Of a DNA stretch of 64,000 nt, positions 8,418-16,283 are shown in pieces (position 1 is the first letter of the stretch; every line of letters starts with the position of its first letter). The position numbers were made by a program, and so were the translations under genes. The stretch is taken from contig JAKSKX010000004.1 in assembly GCA_024401535.1 (NCBI GenBank), forward strand, positions 1 to 64,000, written 5' to 3'. The DNA comes from Paludibacteraceae bacterium. Lineage in GTDB: Bacteria; Bacteroidota; Bacteroidia; Bacteroidales; Paludibacteraceae. Below the pieces are notes generated by a model. That model did no database searches and was not told the origin of the DNA. It saw only the letters and a list, made by a program, of their open reading frames with translations.

Positions 8418-9153
8418 CAGATACCTGACCGACAGAGTCCTGTCTCTGGTTGCTCCGAGATGCTGTCTTGCATGCAACGATTGGCTAAGCGACAAAGAGA
8501 TGATTCTATGCTTCGACTGTCTGCAAAACCTGAACTACTATTCACCTGAATACTACGACGCATTCAGCGAATTCAAACCTTCAAGGAAGGTACCTGTATC
8601 CCCACAATGGGAACACTGCTTCCCTCTGCTGACATATAGTTCCGGAACTCCCGAAGCTCGCTTTGTAATCAACATAAAAGGCCATTCTACGCTCGACCAG
8701 AGACTAACTGCAGGGATTATGCTTGGAAAGAGAATCAGCCTCTACTACAAGCTGAACGGCAAACCAATGGACATAGACCTCATTCTTCCCGCTCCAATCA
8801 TAAAAGAACGTGAAAAGCGAAGGGGATACAGCCAAACATACGATGTTGCCAAGGGTATCGGTGCAGAACTAGGCATAGAAGTAAAGAACGACATCATAAC
8901 CAACGAGGGAACGGAATTCTATATTCGGGAATTCATAATGCACAGCAGCGACAAGGACAAACTGCGCAAAAACAGATACGTGATAAACTCCAATGCAGAG
9001 GAACTTGTCGGCAAGCACGTTTTAATCTTTGACGATCAGATAACATCAGGAAGCACGATATACAAGCTCTGCGACCTGATACAGAAGGCAACCAAGGGAA
9101 ACGTAAGATTCTCTATAGCAAGCCTTAGTCTAAGTAGCAGCTGTATGAAATAA
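8395..9153 (+). CDS. ComF family protein (phosphoribosyltransferase-like)
   Basis: A 252-residue protein. The N-terminal zinc-ribbon cysteines are C23, C24, C27, C39 and C42. The C-terminal PRTase fold has the PRPP-binding motif [12 protein letters not shown] at about 212-223. ComF/GntX proteins are required for DNA uptake in competent bacteria, although many species keep the gene without known competence. The start was chosen at the ATG inside the end of the ATPase gene because the zinc ribbon begins shortly after it. It is last in the plus-strand run and is followed by a strong terminator. Confidence 0.9.
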   Translation: MGKLSRISRYLTDRVLSLVAPRCCLACNDWLSDKEMILCFDCLQNLNYYSPEYYDAFSEFKPSRKVPVSPQWEHCFPLLTYSSGTPEARFVINIKGHSTLDQRLTAGIMLGKRISLYYKLNGKPMDIDLILPAPIIKEREKRRGYSQTYDVAKGIGAELGIEVKNDIITNEGTEFYIREFIMHSSDKDKLRKNRYVINSNAEELVGKHVLIFDDQITSGSTIYKLCDLIQKATKGNVRFSIASLSLSSSCMK

Positions 9154-9197
9154 AAGAAGGGATTATATCGCATTCGTATAATCCCTTCTTTATTGTT
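9153..9197 (+). terminator. Terminator after the comF-like gene
   Basis: A perfect 15-bp inverted repeat (9153-9167 with 9177-9191) around a 9-nt loop, A-rich on the left and T-rich on the right. It could also act on the opposite strand. Confidence 0.9.
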
Positions 9198-9231
9198 CAA
9201 CTAATCTCATCTTTCGCATAAAGGCAAACAA

Positions 9232-9257
9232 AAAAGAGTCTCAGGAAAGACTCTTTT
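9232..9257 (-). terminator. Terminator of the tRNA-Gln cluster
   Basis: AAAAGAGTCT pairs with AGACTCTTTT around a 6-nt loop. On the minus strand it is followed by T residues and lies directly downstream of the last tRNA. Confidence 0.85.
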
Positions 9258-9262
9258 CGTTG

Positions 9263-9333
9263 TTGTCCCGCAAGGACTCGAACCCTGACAAGCAGTGCCA
9301 GAAACTGATGTGCTACCATTACACCACGGGACA
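9263..9333 (-). tRNA. tRNA-Gln (CTG anticodon)
   Basis: Acceptor TGTCCCG pairs with CGGGACA. The D-arm contains GGTGTAATGGTAG, the anticodon loop reads TTCTGGC (CTG) and the T-arm GGGTTCGAGTCC. No CCA is encoded. It differs from the neighbouring tRNA-Gln(CTG) only in the acceptor stem and adjacent bases. Confidence 0.93.
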
Positions 9334-9348
9334 ATTTCAAAATGTTTG

Positions 9349-9419
9349 TTGTCTCACAAGGACTCGAACCCTGACAAGCAGTGCCAGAAACTGATGTGCT
9401 ACCATTACACCATGAGACA
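9349..9419 (-). tRNA. tRNA-Gln (CTG anticodon), second copy
   Basis: Same body as the downstream copy, with acceptor TGTCTCA paired to TGAGACA. The paired changes in the stem show compensatory variation, so both copies are likely functional. Confidence 0.93.
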
Positions 9420-9437
9420 ATACAATATGTATGTTCG

Positions 9438-9508
9438 TTGTCCTACTAGGACTCGAACCTAGTCAAACGGTACCAAAAACCGGTGTGCTACCATTACACC
9501 ATAGGACA
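9438..9508 (-). tRNA. tRNA-Gln (TTG anticodon)
   Basis: Acceptor TGTCCTA pairs with TAGGACA. The anticodon loop is TTTTGGT (TTG) and the T-arm CTAGGTTCGAGTCCTAG is fully paired. It is first in the minus-strand cluster and nearest the promoter. Confidence 0.93.
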
Positions 9509-9550
9509 TCCGCTGTGTTAAATTTGCATACCGTTCAACTTAACACGGCG

Positions 9551-9582
9551 CAAAATTACTACTTATTAAAGTAATCTCCAAA
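9551..9582 (-). promoter_or_regulatory. Promoter of the tRNA-Gln cluster
   Basis: On the minus strand TTTG (9582-9579) and TAATTTTG (9558-9551) are 20 bp apart. The 5' leader that follows contains an inverted repeat (GTGTTAA/TTAACAC), probably a processing hairpin. Confidence 0.75.
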
Positions 9583-9701
9583 GAAAATTTAGACTTTTTT
9601 AATCAAAAGCTATCAAAAAAGTCATTTTACTCTTATATATACACTAAAAAGCACTTGTCCCCTTATTTGCAGACTATACTTCAGTACATAAAGATAAAAC
9701 A

Positions 9702-9731
9702 AAAGGGAAGGAAACCTGTCTCCTCCCCTTT
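9702..9731 (-). terminator. Terminator of the GH5 gene
   Basis: AAAGGG-a-AGGA pairs with TCCT-c-CCCTTT, with T-rich sequence after it on the minus strand. Confidence 0.75.
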
Positions 9732-9749
9732 CATTTGCATACAGTGAAT

Positions 9750-11630
9750 TTATTTGTTTAGATATTCTTTCGTAATTACAACAGCGCCGTTTTCATAAAC
9801 TGTACGGACGATGTTCATTCCCTCTAAAGGCACTTCGCTAACTGTTCCTAGAGGAGAGATATAGCTTCTATTCAAAACATCACCATTAGCCGAAACATTG
9901 ACCAAAGATGTCGGATTCTTCTTGACTAGTTCGATAGACTTGATTTGAACTCCGTCACCACCACCTAGCGTCCAGAAACCTGCGATATAGATGTGCGAAG
10001 GATCAAGCCTTTCGCCAGAATCACCCTTCATACATTCGCCAAGTTTGATTTCAGCAACTGTTTCGCTGTCAGAGAAATCGAATGCGTATGGAGTTGACCA
10101 GTAGCTGCTCTCGTCAAACAATCGGAACGAAGCTGCACGATTGCAAGGCTTCTCCAGAGTAACGATTATCTTCTCATAGCCACTTAGGTCAATAGGCTGG
10201 TCATACTTCCAACCGCCAAATCCGTACTGGCCTGTAACCAAAGTCTGAGTCTTGTAGTTGTATGAACCTGACTCCCAAATGTTTGGATTGAAACAACCTC
10301 TTGTCAATGGGAAGTATCCCTGACAGTCGATAGGCTCCAATGCCTCAGCACAGAACTGAGGATAATTAACCTTGGCATACTCTTTGTACCAATCCCAACA
10401 TGCTTTACCGCAAGCGTCCTCAGCACCTTCCTTTCCATAGAAAGCATAACGAAGCTCTCCGGTCTTCAAATAATGTTCAGTATCAATATAGTCATCTGTA
10501 CCTGTCAAAGTAAGCGAAAGATTATACTTGTCCATTACAGCCTTGAAACGAACTCCCCACTTGCTTGTTGAAGCAGTTGCCCAAGTTCCCAGATTCTCAG
10601 ACTTCAAAGAGCCATCAAAGTTTGTGCCTACGACATGGCCCGGACTCCAGTCACATTCTGTAACAACAATAGGATGAGTCTCGACTACAGGAACCTGCTT
10701 CTTGAACTGATCTATAAATCCTTGCTCAGAACCATACTCATCCGCATTGCCATACCAACCAGAATAAACATGCACTGCAAAACCAAGATTTTTAAGCGGA
10801 TCGTTCAAAGGATAGTCCTTATAGCCTCCATACTGAGACTGATAGCCTGTACCAGAACCCCAGATTATTCCTTGATAACCATTCTTACGGATCACATCAA
10901 GCACCGGCTGGAAAAAATCTCTTGGAGCCCATGGTGCCTGAGCAGTCTCCACTCCATTTTTGTCATAGATTCTGACCGGCTCGTTGGCAAGCTCAAGAGA
11001 AATAACTCCTGCATACTTCTTGATAGAGTCGTTAGAAGAAACAATATCCCAAACTGTCTTCAAGTACTCGTTATATGCATCTCCTACCTTTATCTCCTCA
11101 GGACATACTCCAGGCGGACGCATAATCACATACATTCCATGCTCGATTGCATCCTTAGCCAAAGGGAAATAAAGATTCTCGAGATGATACTTCAAACGCT
11201 CTTTCGAAAAGGCTGTAATGTCATTCTCTTTTCCGCTTGAAGATATATTCGGATCATTTGTCCAACATGGATCCATGTGAAGACGAAAGATGTTGCAGTA
11301 AACACCTTTGTCCTGTGAACCAAGAGCAGTAAATAACTTATGGAAATATTCCTTTACATTAGGTATTGCAGAAGGCGAACTATAAGCACCTGTCATCCAA
11401 TCCAAATTCCAACGACCACTATTGAAATAATTGTTTGGAGTATCCATGACTCCATGCAACACAACTTGGTTTCCACATTCATCGACAAGCTTGTTGCCTT
11501 CGACATGGATAGGAGGTGTTTGACCAAAACCCTCTGTCCTTCCGTTTAGGCATGTCTCCTGAGCATTTGCTCCGAAAGAGAAAAGAGACAGAACCGATAT
11601 TGCTAAGCTATTAAGTGTAAAATGTTTCAT
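9750..11630 (-). CDS. Secreted glycoside hydrolase family 5 enzyme
   Basis: A 626-residue exported protein. The frame is open upstream, but the ATG at 11630 is preferred because a clean signal peptide (MKHFTLNSLAISVLSLF, cut after GANA) begins there. The catalytic (beta/alpha)8 barrel shows VVLHGVMDT, LELANEP with the acid/base Glu217, and VVTECDW with the nucleophile Glu325. A C-terminal beta-sandwich resembling a carbohydrate-binding module spans about residues 440-570. After it comes a tail with NPTSLVNVS and VYENGAVVITKEYL, typical of Prevotella secreted enzymes. It should cut a beta-linked glucan, mannan or xyloglucan; substrate is not decidable. It is monocistronic with its own terminator. 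Confidence 0.88.
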   Translation of the reverse strand: MKHFTLNSLAISVLSLFSFGANAQETCLNGRTEGFGQTPPIHVEGNKLVDECGNQVVLHGVMDTPNNYFNSGRWNLDWMTGAYSSPSAIPNVKEYFHKLFTALGSQDKGVYCNIFRLHMDPCWTNDPNISSSGKENDITAFSKERLKYHLENLYFPLAKDAIEHGMYVIMRPPGVCPEEIKVGDAYNEYLKTVWDIVSSNDSIKKYAGVISLELANEPVRIYDKNGVETAQAPWAPRDFFQPVLDVIRKNGYQGIIWGSGTGYQSQYGGYKDYPLNDPLKNLGFAVHVYSGWYGNADEYGSEQGFIDQFKKQVPVVETHPIVVTECDWSPGHVVGTNFDGSLKSENLGTWATASTSKWGVRFKAVMDKYNLSLTLTGTDDYIDTEHYLKTGELRYAFYGKEGAEDACGKACWDWYKEYAKVNYPQFCAEALEPIDCQGYFPLTRGCFNPNIWESGSYNYKTQTLVTGQYGFGGWKYDQPIDLSGYEKIIVTLEKPCNRAASFRLFDESSYWSTPYAFDFSDSETVAEIKLGECMKGDSGERLDPSHIYIAGFWTLGGGDGVQIKSIELVKKNPTSLVNVSANGDVLNRSYISPLGTVSEVPLEGMNIVRTVYENGAVVITKEYLNK

Positions 11631-11812
11631 ATGGTATTGGATTAAGTTATATGGCATTGGGTTAACTATTCCAAAGGCAATATTAAACATTATTGAGTTG
11701 AAAATATCACATTTTATTATGAAAATAAGGCAGCAGATACAATTTTCTCCCTCTTATGTTACAATTAACCACGCTGACTCCACCACATTCCCGTATAAAT
11801 AAAGGGAAAAGT

Positions 11813-11843
11813 AAAAGGCGCTAGAAAGAATCTAACGCCTTTT
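11813..11843 (-). terminator. Terminator of the patatin-RdgB gene
   Basis: AAAAGGCG-c-TAGA pairs with TCTA-a-CGCCTTTT around AAGAA. Confidence 0.8.
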
Positions 11844-11866
11844 CTTTACCAAATATGCTTGTTCAT

Positions 11867-13306
11867 CTAGAACTTCACATTCTTCAAATCATCTATCAGC
11901 ATTTGAAGCGCACGATGTCTGTGCGAGATTGAGTTCTTCTCATCCTCAGGGACTGAAGCCAACGTGCAGTCATAACCATCGGGAATGAAGATTGGGTCAT
12001 AACCGAAACCATTGTCTCCGCTCTTCTCTTTTGCTATCTGACCGCAAAGATACCCTTCGTAGTCATAAATCCCGTTAGCAGTAACAAGACAAAGGTGAGA
12101 GACGAATCGCGCCTTACGGTTATCCTTGTCAGCAAGAACAGACAAAAGCTTCTCGTTATTTGTGCCGTCAGTTGCGTCGGGACCTGCGAAACGGGCAGTA
12201 TAGACACCAGGAGCGCCATCAAGCGCCTCACACTCCAAACCGCTGTCATCAGCCAAAGTAGGCAAGCCTGTCAACTCGAAAATGTATTGGGCTTTCTTTC
12301 TTGCATTCTCTGCATAGGTTACTCCGTCCTCCTCGGCTTGAGTTAGTATTCCCATTTCCTTCTGCGTAACTATGCTGATATTTTGCGGCATCATAGAGGC
12401 AAACTCCATAGCCTTCCCTTTATTCTTGGTAGCAAGAACTATTTTAATTTGATCCATGTCTGTTTTATGTTGATTAAAGAATTTTTCTGCCATCTCTCCT
12501 CCATGATTATAGAGGTCTGTAAGCTTTTTAGCGTCTTTTTCAAGTCTTCCTACACCTTTTATATCCTCAGGGCGAATAACGATTATTGACCCTTCCACCT
12601 CTCTCTTCTCTATCTCCTCCATCAATAGATTGTACTCATGATTCTTTGCCCTGAGCTTCTCTTGGAGTTTAGGGTATTTCTTATAGACGAAATTAGGGAA
12701 ACGAATACCCTTTTCACTCTTTCTGTAGCCTTTGGGGCGAGTAAGGACAACTACGCACTTCTCGTAACCTTGAGAAAACGCACGGTTAAAAGGGATTGCA
12801 TCAGAGATACCTCCGTCAAGCATCTCGACTCCATCAATAGTTACCATCTTGCACGCAAATGGAAGGGAACACGAAGCCTTGCAGATGTTGTTAAGCCTCT
12901 GACTGTCGCCTCCGTCTGCAACCATATACACAGGCTCTCCCGTCTGGCAGTTGCAGGTTACAACCTCAAGCTTGTTCGGGTTTCTTGAATAGGCCTCGTA
13001 GTCATAGGGATATATCTCGTTTGGGAACTTGTCAAACAGCAAATCAAAGTCCATTATCGAACGCTTAGTAATCAGCTTGTGCAATCCGATGTACTTGTAT
13101 TTCTCCAAATAATCGATATCCAAAGTCTTTGTGCGCCCTTTCTGTCCTGACATGAAGTTGAACGCATTGCCAGCACCCGCACTAACTGCCACAGTGTAAG
13201 GGAAACTGATATTATGGTCAAGAAAATAGTCCAAGACCCCGGCAGTAAAGACTCCTCTCATTCCACCGCCCTCCAACACCAAAGCGCATTTAGAAAAATC
13301 GAACAT
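11867..13306 (-). CDS. Patatin-like phospholipase fused to RdgB/HAM1 NTP pyrophosphatase
   Basis: A single 479-residue frame holds two complete proteins. Residues 1-283 are a patatin-like hydrolase with oxyanion loop GGGMRG (13-18), nucleophile Ser42 in AVSAG and catalytic Asp164 in DGG. The first glycine of the usual GxSxG is replaced by Ala40. Residues 284-479 are a full-length RdgB/ITPase starting MDQIKIVLATKNKGK, with LADDSGLE, SGDNGFGYDPIF and SHRHRAL; it removes inosine or xanthosine triphosphates from the nucleotide pool. There is no linker: the RdgB ATG (12457-12455) directly follows the patatin end, so internal initiation could also produce free RdgB. A TATCTTTG -7 box lies at 13349-13342. 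A one-base sequencing error hiding a stop codon is the main alternative to true fusion. Confidence 0.88.
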   Translation of the reverse strand: MFDFSKCALVLEGGGMRGVFTAGVLDYFLDHNISFPYTVAVSAGAGNAFNFMSGQKGRTKTLDIDYLEKYKYIGLHKLITKRSIMDFDLLFDKFPNEIYPYDYEAYSRNPNKLEVVTCNCQTGEPVYMVADGGDSQRLNNICKASCSLPFACKMVTIDGVEMLDGGISDAIPFNRAFSQGYEKCVVVLTRPKGYRKSEKGIRFPNFVYKKYPKLQEKLRAKNHEYNLLMEEIEKREVEGSIIVIRPEDIKGVGRLEKDAKKLTDLYNHGGEMAEKFFNQHKTDMDQIKIVLATKNKGKAMEFASMMPQNISIVTQKEMGILTQAEEDGVTYAENARKKAQYIFELTGLPTLADDSGLECEALDGAPGVYTARFAGPDATDGTNNEKLLSVLADKDNRKARFVSHLCLVTANGIYDYEGYLCGQIAKEKSGDNGFGYDPIFIPDGYDCTLASVPEDEKNSISHRHRALQMLIDDLKNVKF

Positions 13307-13394
13307 ATAACCAGACTTTTATTTCTTTTGATAACTAACTGCAAAGATAGTATAAAGTTTACTAAAATGGAATGTTTGCAAGAGTATCTGTAAC

Positions 13395-13428
13395 AAAAAA
13401 TAGTCCGGACGTAGCAGCCCGGACTATT
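13395..13428 (-). terminator. Terminator of the GH43 gene
   Basis: A perfect 10-bp stem AATAGTCCGG/CCGGACTATT around a 10-nt loop, followed on the minus strand by six T. Confidence 0.85.
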
Positions 13429-13456
13429 CGAAAAATTAGTAAAACACTTATGAAAA

Positions 13457-13488
13457 ATTGAAAATCTTCGATGTTAAACGATTCAAAG
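13457..13488. repeat. Dispersed short motif, diverged copy
   Basis: ATTGAAAATC, then TTCGATGT, then AAACGATTCAAAG matches the consensus seen at 57184 with a few changes. It lies immediately downstream of the GH43 stop codon. Confidence 0.45.
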
Positions 13489-13489
13489 T

Positions 13490-15721
13490 TTATAGAACAA
13501 CCTTAATCGTCTCAGTTTGGTTTCTGACTACATAGACGCCTGTTGCGAAGCCTTGCGACTTCAACAGTTCTGCAATCTCGTCTATGCTCTTGCTTCCCTC
13601 CAAATCCAAGCTGCCTACTTTTTGACCTAGAGAATTATAGATGTCAAAAGTTCCCGAATAAGCCAAAGCCTCAACAACATTCAACGATGTAGGATTATAC
13701 TTTGTGAACGTCATTCGGTCAATGTTCACCCAAGACTTCTCTATAGTTAGCTTGAGCTTGGATATTCCGGCAGGCAGGTTGATTCTGCCTTTCTGGACAA
13801 ACTCCTTGTAAGTGTCCCACGCTCCAGTCGAACCTATCTCAATATCAAGGCTTTCGCCTGTCTCTGCAGAAAGAGACGCATGAATTGTTCCTGGCTCAAC
13901 CTCGCCTTCCTCGCTTGCTCTGACTGAAACCTCATATTCGCCGGCTTCCTCGATATCTACGAAATAGTTCAGCCATTCACCCTTCTCGCAATAACCGATA
14001 GAGTAACCGTTAGGCTCGTCAGTGGCATAGATGTCAACGCCATCCTTACGATATTCCTCTCCTCTGTTCTGTCTGTCTATGTCGTAATAAGAAACCTTGT
14101 TTCCGCCAAAGTCATAATTCTCAGCCTCAACAACACCAGGAATCTTTACTGCTGCGCCAAGATAAGGTTCTACTGGCTCAGGCTCCTTAACTGCACCAAG
14201 GTAAATCTCGTCGTACGCATCCTCTCCGACCTTGAACCAGTTGAAATCCACGTAGCCGCCTGCTGTCTGAGTTGAATAATTGAACAGACCGAACTTGTAT
14301 CCGGCAAACATTCCAAGTGTGTAAGGTAGCGGGATCTCGTTGCCTATAGACTTCCAGTCCTTGCCGTCAGTACTATAGAAGAAAGAGGCCCTGTCTCTTG
14401 TGAAGTCGAAATCAATACGCATATATGCAGTAGTTCCGCTAAAAGGTACGGAAGCTATTCTTCTGTTTGTCTTGTACTGGACAAAGTTTAGAGAGCCATA
14501 TCTTTTCTCGATGCCAACGAAACCGAAAGAATCCTGCAAGGCACAAAGTCCGGCAATGTCTCCGTCCTTCATTCCAGCCACATCCATAGCCGCACGACCG
14601 GAACACTTAGGGCCGAATGTGCGCTGTGTCAGTGTGTTCTTTGCCCAATACAAAGACTTGTCAACACGTCCTGTAGTAATACGTAAATAGCCGGGACGAG
14701 CGGACAAACTCCACTTTGAATTGTCAGGGTTATGGTTCCACTGCCATTCCAAAGGCAGCTCTGTCTTCTCGAAGTCATCGGAAGTAACCATGTTGTAGCC
14801 CGGCTCAACTGCGTTTGGCAGCTCTACTGTGCGAGGTGCCTTTGTTCCGAAGTTAGGCCAGCCGTTCTGCCATGTTACAGGAATCAGCCAAGGAATACGG
14901 CCAACACCACCACTGTCCCTGAACAGCATGGCGTACCACTTTCCGTCAGGTGTGTCAAAGATGCTTCCCTGTGCCACTCCATTCTCCTGAAGCGCTATTC
15001 TGCCCTCGTAGTTGCCCTTCAAGGAACTTGAACGGAATACCAACTCTGTACGGCACTTGCCATTTGGCCAGGAGATTGCGAAAATGTAATACATTCCGTT
15101 TACCTTCTCCATGTGCGCACCTTCCATAGCAACTATATAGCCGTTTGTTCCCGTAGTCTGGTCTCTAGGAATGTTTAGCTTTGTAGCTCCACCCCTCACG
15201 CTTTTTAGGTCTGAACTTAGCTCGACAATGTTGAACTCTCCTCCGCCATAGACGATGTATGCCTTGCCGTCGTCATCAAAGAACAACGAAGGGTCGTGAT
15301 AGAAGGGAAGTCTGACCTCGTCCCAAGTTCCGTTCTCTATGTCAGTAGTGGAATAGAGGTGAGTCTTTCCCGTTGTGTATGAAGGAGTAAGAATATAATA
15401 CTTGTCCTTGTGCTTTCTTAGTGAGGAAGCCCACGAACCTTTTCCGTATGCGTGCTTTCCGTTGTTAAGGTTCTGATTGTCTCCGTTGTCGAGAATCTGG
15501 TAGGCATAGTTCACAGTTCTCCAGTTAGACAAGTCCGTAGATTTCATTACGGGAACGCCCGGAGCACAGTGCATCGTCGTGCTTACCATGTAATAGTTTT
15601 CCCCATCCCTGAGCATGGAGACATCGGGACAGTCAGAATAAATAATCGGGTTAGAGATTGTCTCCGCAACAGAGAACAACGAACTAACCGAGAAGATTAG
15701 TGCCAGTAGCTTGTGTTTCAT
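13490..15721 (-). CDS. Secreted GH43 enzyme with DUF1349-like and CBM6 domains
   Basis: A 743-residue exported enzyme; the start at 15721 gives the signal peptide MKHKLLALIFSVSSLFSVAE. The N-terminal five-bladed propeller (about residues 25-310) has the GH43 triad: Asp33 in PDVSML, Asp143 in HDPSLF and Glu200 in MEGAH. A concanavalin-like beta-sandwich (about 320-525) typical of bacterial beta-xylosidases follows. Next is a CBM6 module (about 540-670, VEAENYDFGG, GEWLNYFVD). The C-terminal segment (IYNSLGQKVGSLDLEG...GVYVVRNQ) resembles a type IX secretion tail. The closest fit is a beta-xylosidase or alpha-L-arabinofuranosidase (GH43_12-like) acting on xylan or arabinan. It is monocistronic, with a TAGTTTTG -7 box at 15779-15772. 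Confidence 0.88.
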   Translation of the reverse strand: MKHKLLALIFSVSSLFSVAETISNPIIYSDCPDVSMLRDGENYYMVSTTMHCAPGVPVMKSTDLSNWRTVNYAYQILDNGDNQNLNNGKHAYGKGSWASSLRKHKDKYYILTPSYTTGKTHLYSTTDIENGTWDEVRLPFYHDPSLFFDDDGKAYIVYGGGEFNIVELSSDLKSVRGGATKLNIPRDQTTGTNGYIVAMEGAHMEKVNGMYYIFAISWPNGKCRTELVFRSSSLKGNYEGRIALQENGVAQGSIFDTPDGKWYAMLFRDSGGVGRIPWLIPVTWQNGWPNFGTKAPRTVELPNAVEPGYNMVTSDDFEKTELPLEWQWNHNPDNSKWSLSARPGYLRITTGRVDKSLYWAKNTLTQRTFGPKCSGRAAMDVAGMKDGDIAGLCALQDSFGFVGIEKRYGSLNFVQYKTNRRIASVPFSGTTAYMRIDFDFTRDRASFFYSTDGKDWKSIGNEIPLPYTLGMFAGYKFGLFNYSTQTAGGYVDFNWFKVGEDAYDEIYLGAVKEPEPVEPYLGAAVKIPGVVEAENYDFGGNKVSYYDIDRQNRGEEYRKDGVDIYATDEPNGYSIGYCEKGEWLNYFVDIEEAGEYEVSVRASEEGEVEPGTIHASLSAETGESLDIEIGSTGAWDTYKEFVQKGRINLPAGISKLKLTIEKSWVNIDRMTFTKYNPTSLNVVEALAYSGTFDIYNSLGQKVGSLDLEGSKSIDEIAELLKSQGFATGVYVVRNQTETIKVVL

Positions 15722-15879
15722 TTCTATTAGATTAAAGTGTGTGTTTTTGATTAAGCATTGCTTAACGGGTGCAAAACTATAGCATGACACACAAAAGTAT
15801 TTGGAATAATCAGTCAAACGGATGACTGAAACTTCAACCTATATGTTTTGTTATAAATGTCTATACTGTGACAGCTGTG

Positions 15880-16281
15880 TCAGTTTACCTTTACTAACTC
15901 TATTTCAAAGATTAGGGTTGAGTTGCCGGGAATTCCCTGCTCTCCCCTCTTTCCATAGCCGGCTTCTGCTGGAATGAAGATTTGCCATTTGTCGCCCTCC
16001 TTCATTTGCGGAATAGCTATCTGCCAGCCCTCTATAAGCTCGCGAAGCCTGAACGCATCGGGATAGCCCTGCTTTGAGTTGTCGTCAAAGACATAGCCGT
16101 TCATTAGCGAGCCTTTATAGTAAACGGACACCACGTTTGCATTCTCTGCACTCTTTCCGCTTCCTTCTGCAAGAACTTTGTAGCAGACACCCTTTGTCAA
16201 AGTCCTCACACCTTCCTCCTGCGCTTTGCTCTTTACAAACGCTTCGTTTTCAGTCTTGTATTTGTTCTTGTCAATCTTCAT
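15880..16281 (-). CDS. FKBP-type peptidyl-prolyl cis-trans isomerase
   Basis: A 133-residue protein covering one FKBP domain: VSVYYKGSLMNGYVFDD, then RELIEGWQIAIPQMKEGDKW, IFIPAEAGYG and a terminal STLIFEIELVKV strand. The first 25 residues form a charged helix (KNKYKTENEAFVKSKAQEEG), as in the FkpA/Mip N-terminal region. No signal peptide is seen, so it is probably cytoplasmic. It starts 2 bp after the U32 gene stop codon, so the two are co-translated. Confidence 0.92.
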   Translation of the reverse strand: MKIDKNKYKTENEAFVKSKAQEEGVRTLTKGVCYKVLAEGSGKSAENANVVSVYYKGSLMNGYVFDDNSKQGYPDAFRLRELIEGWQIAIPQMKEGDKWQIFIPAEAGYGKRGEQGIPGNSTLIFEIELVKVN

Positions 16282-16283
16282 TT

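Noticed and set aside
4011-8495. Minus-strand open frames opposite the plus-strand run, for example 6208-6525 and 8124-8495
   Set aside because: They are antisense shadows of well-supported genes and show no domain, promoter or codon bias.
10635-11240. 201-codon plus-strand frame opposite the GH5 gene
   Set aside because: It lies wholly inside the GH5 coding sequence, has an implausible residue composition, and has no promoter.
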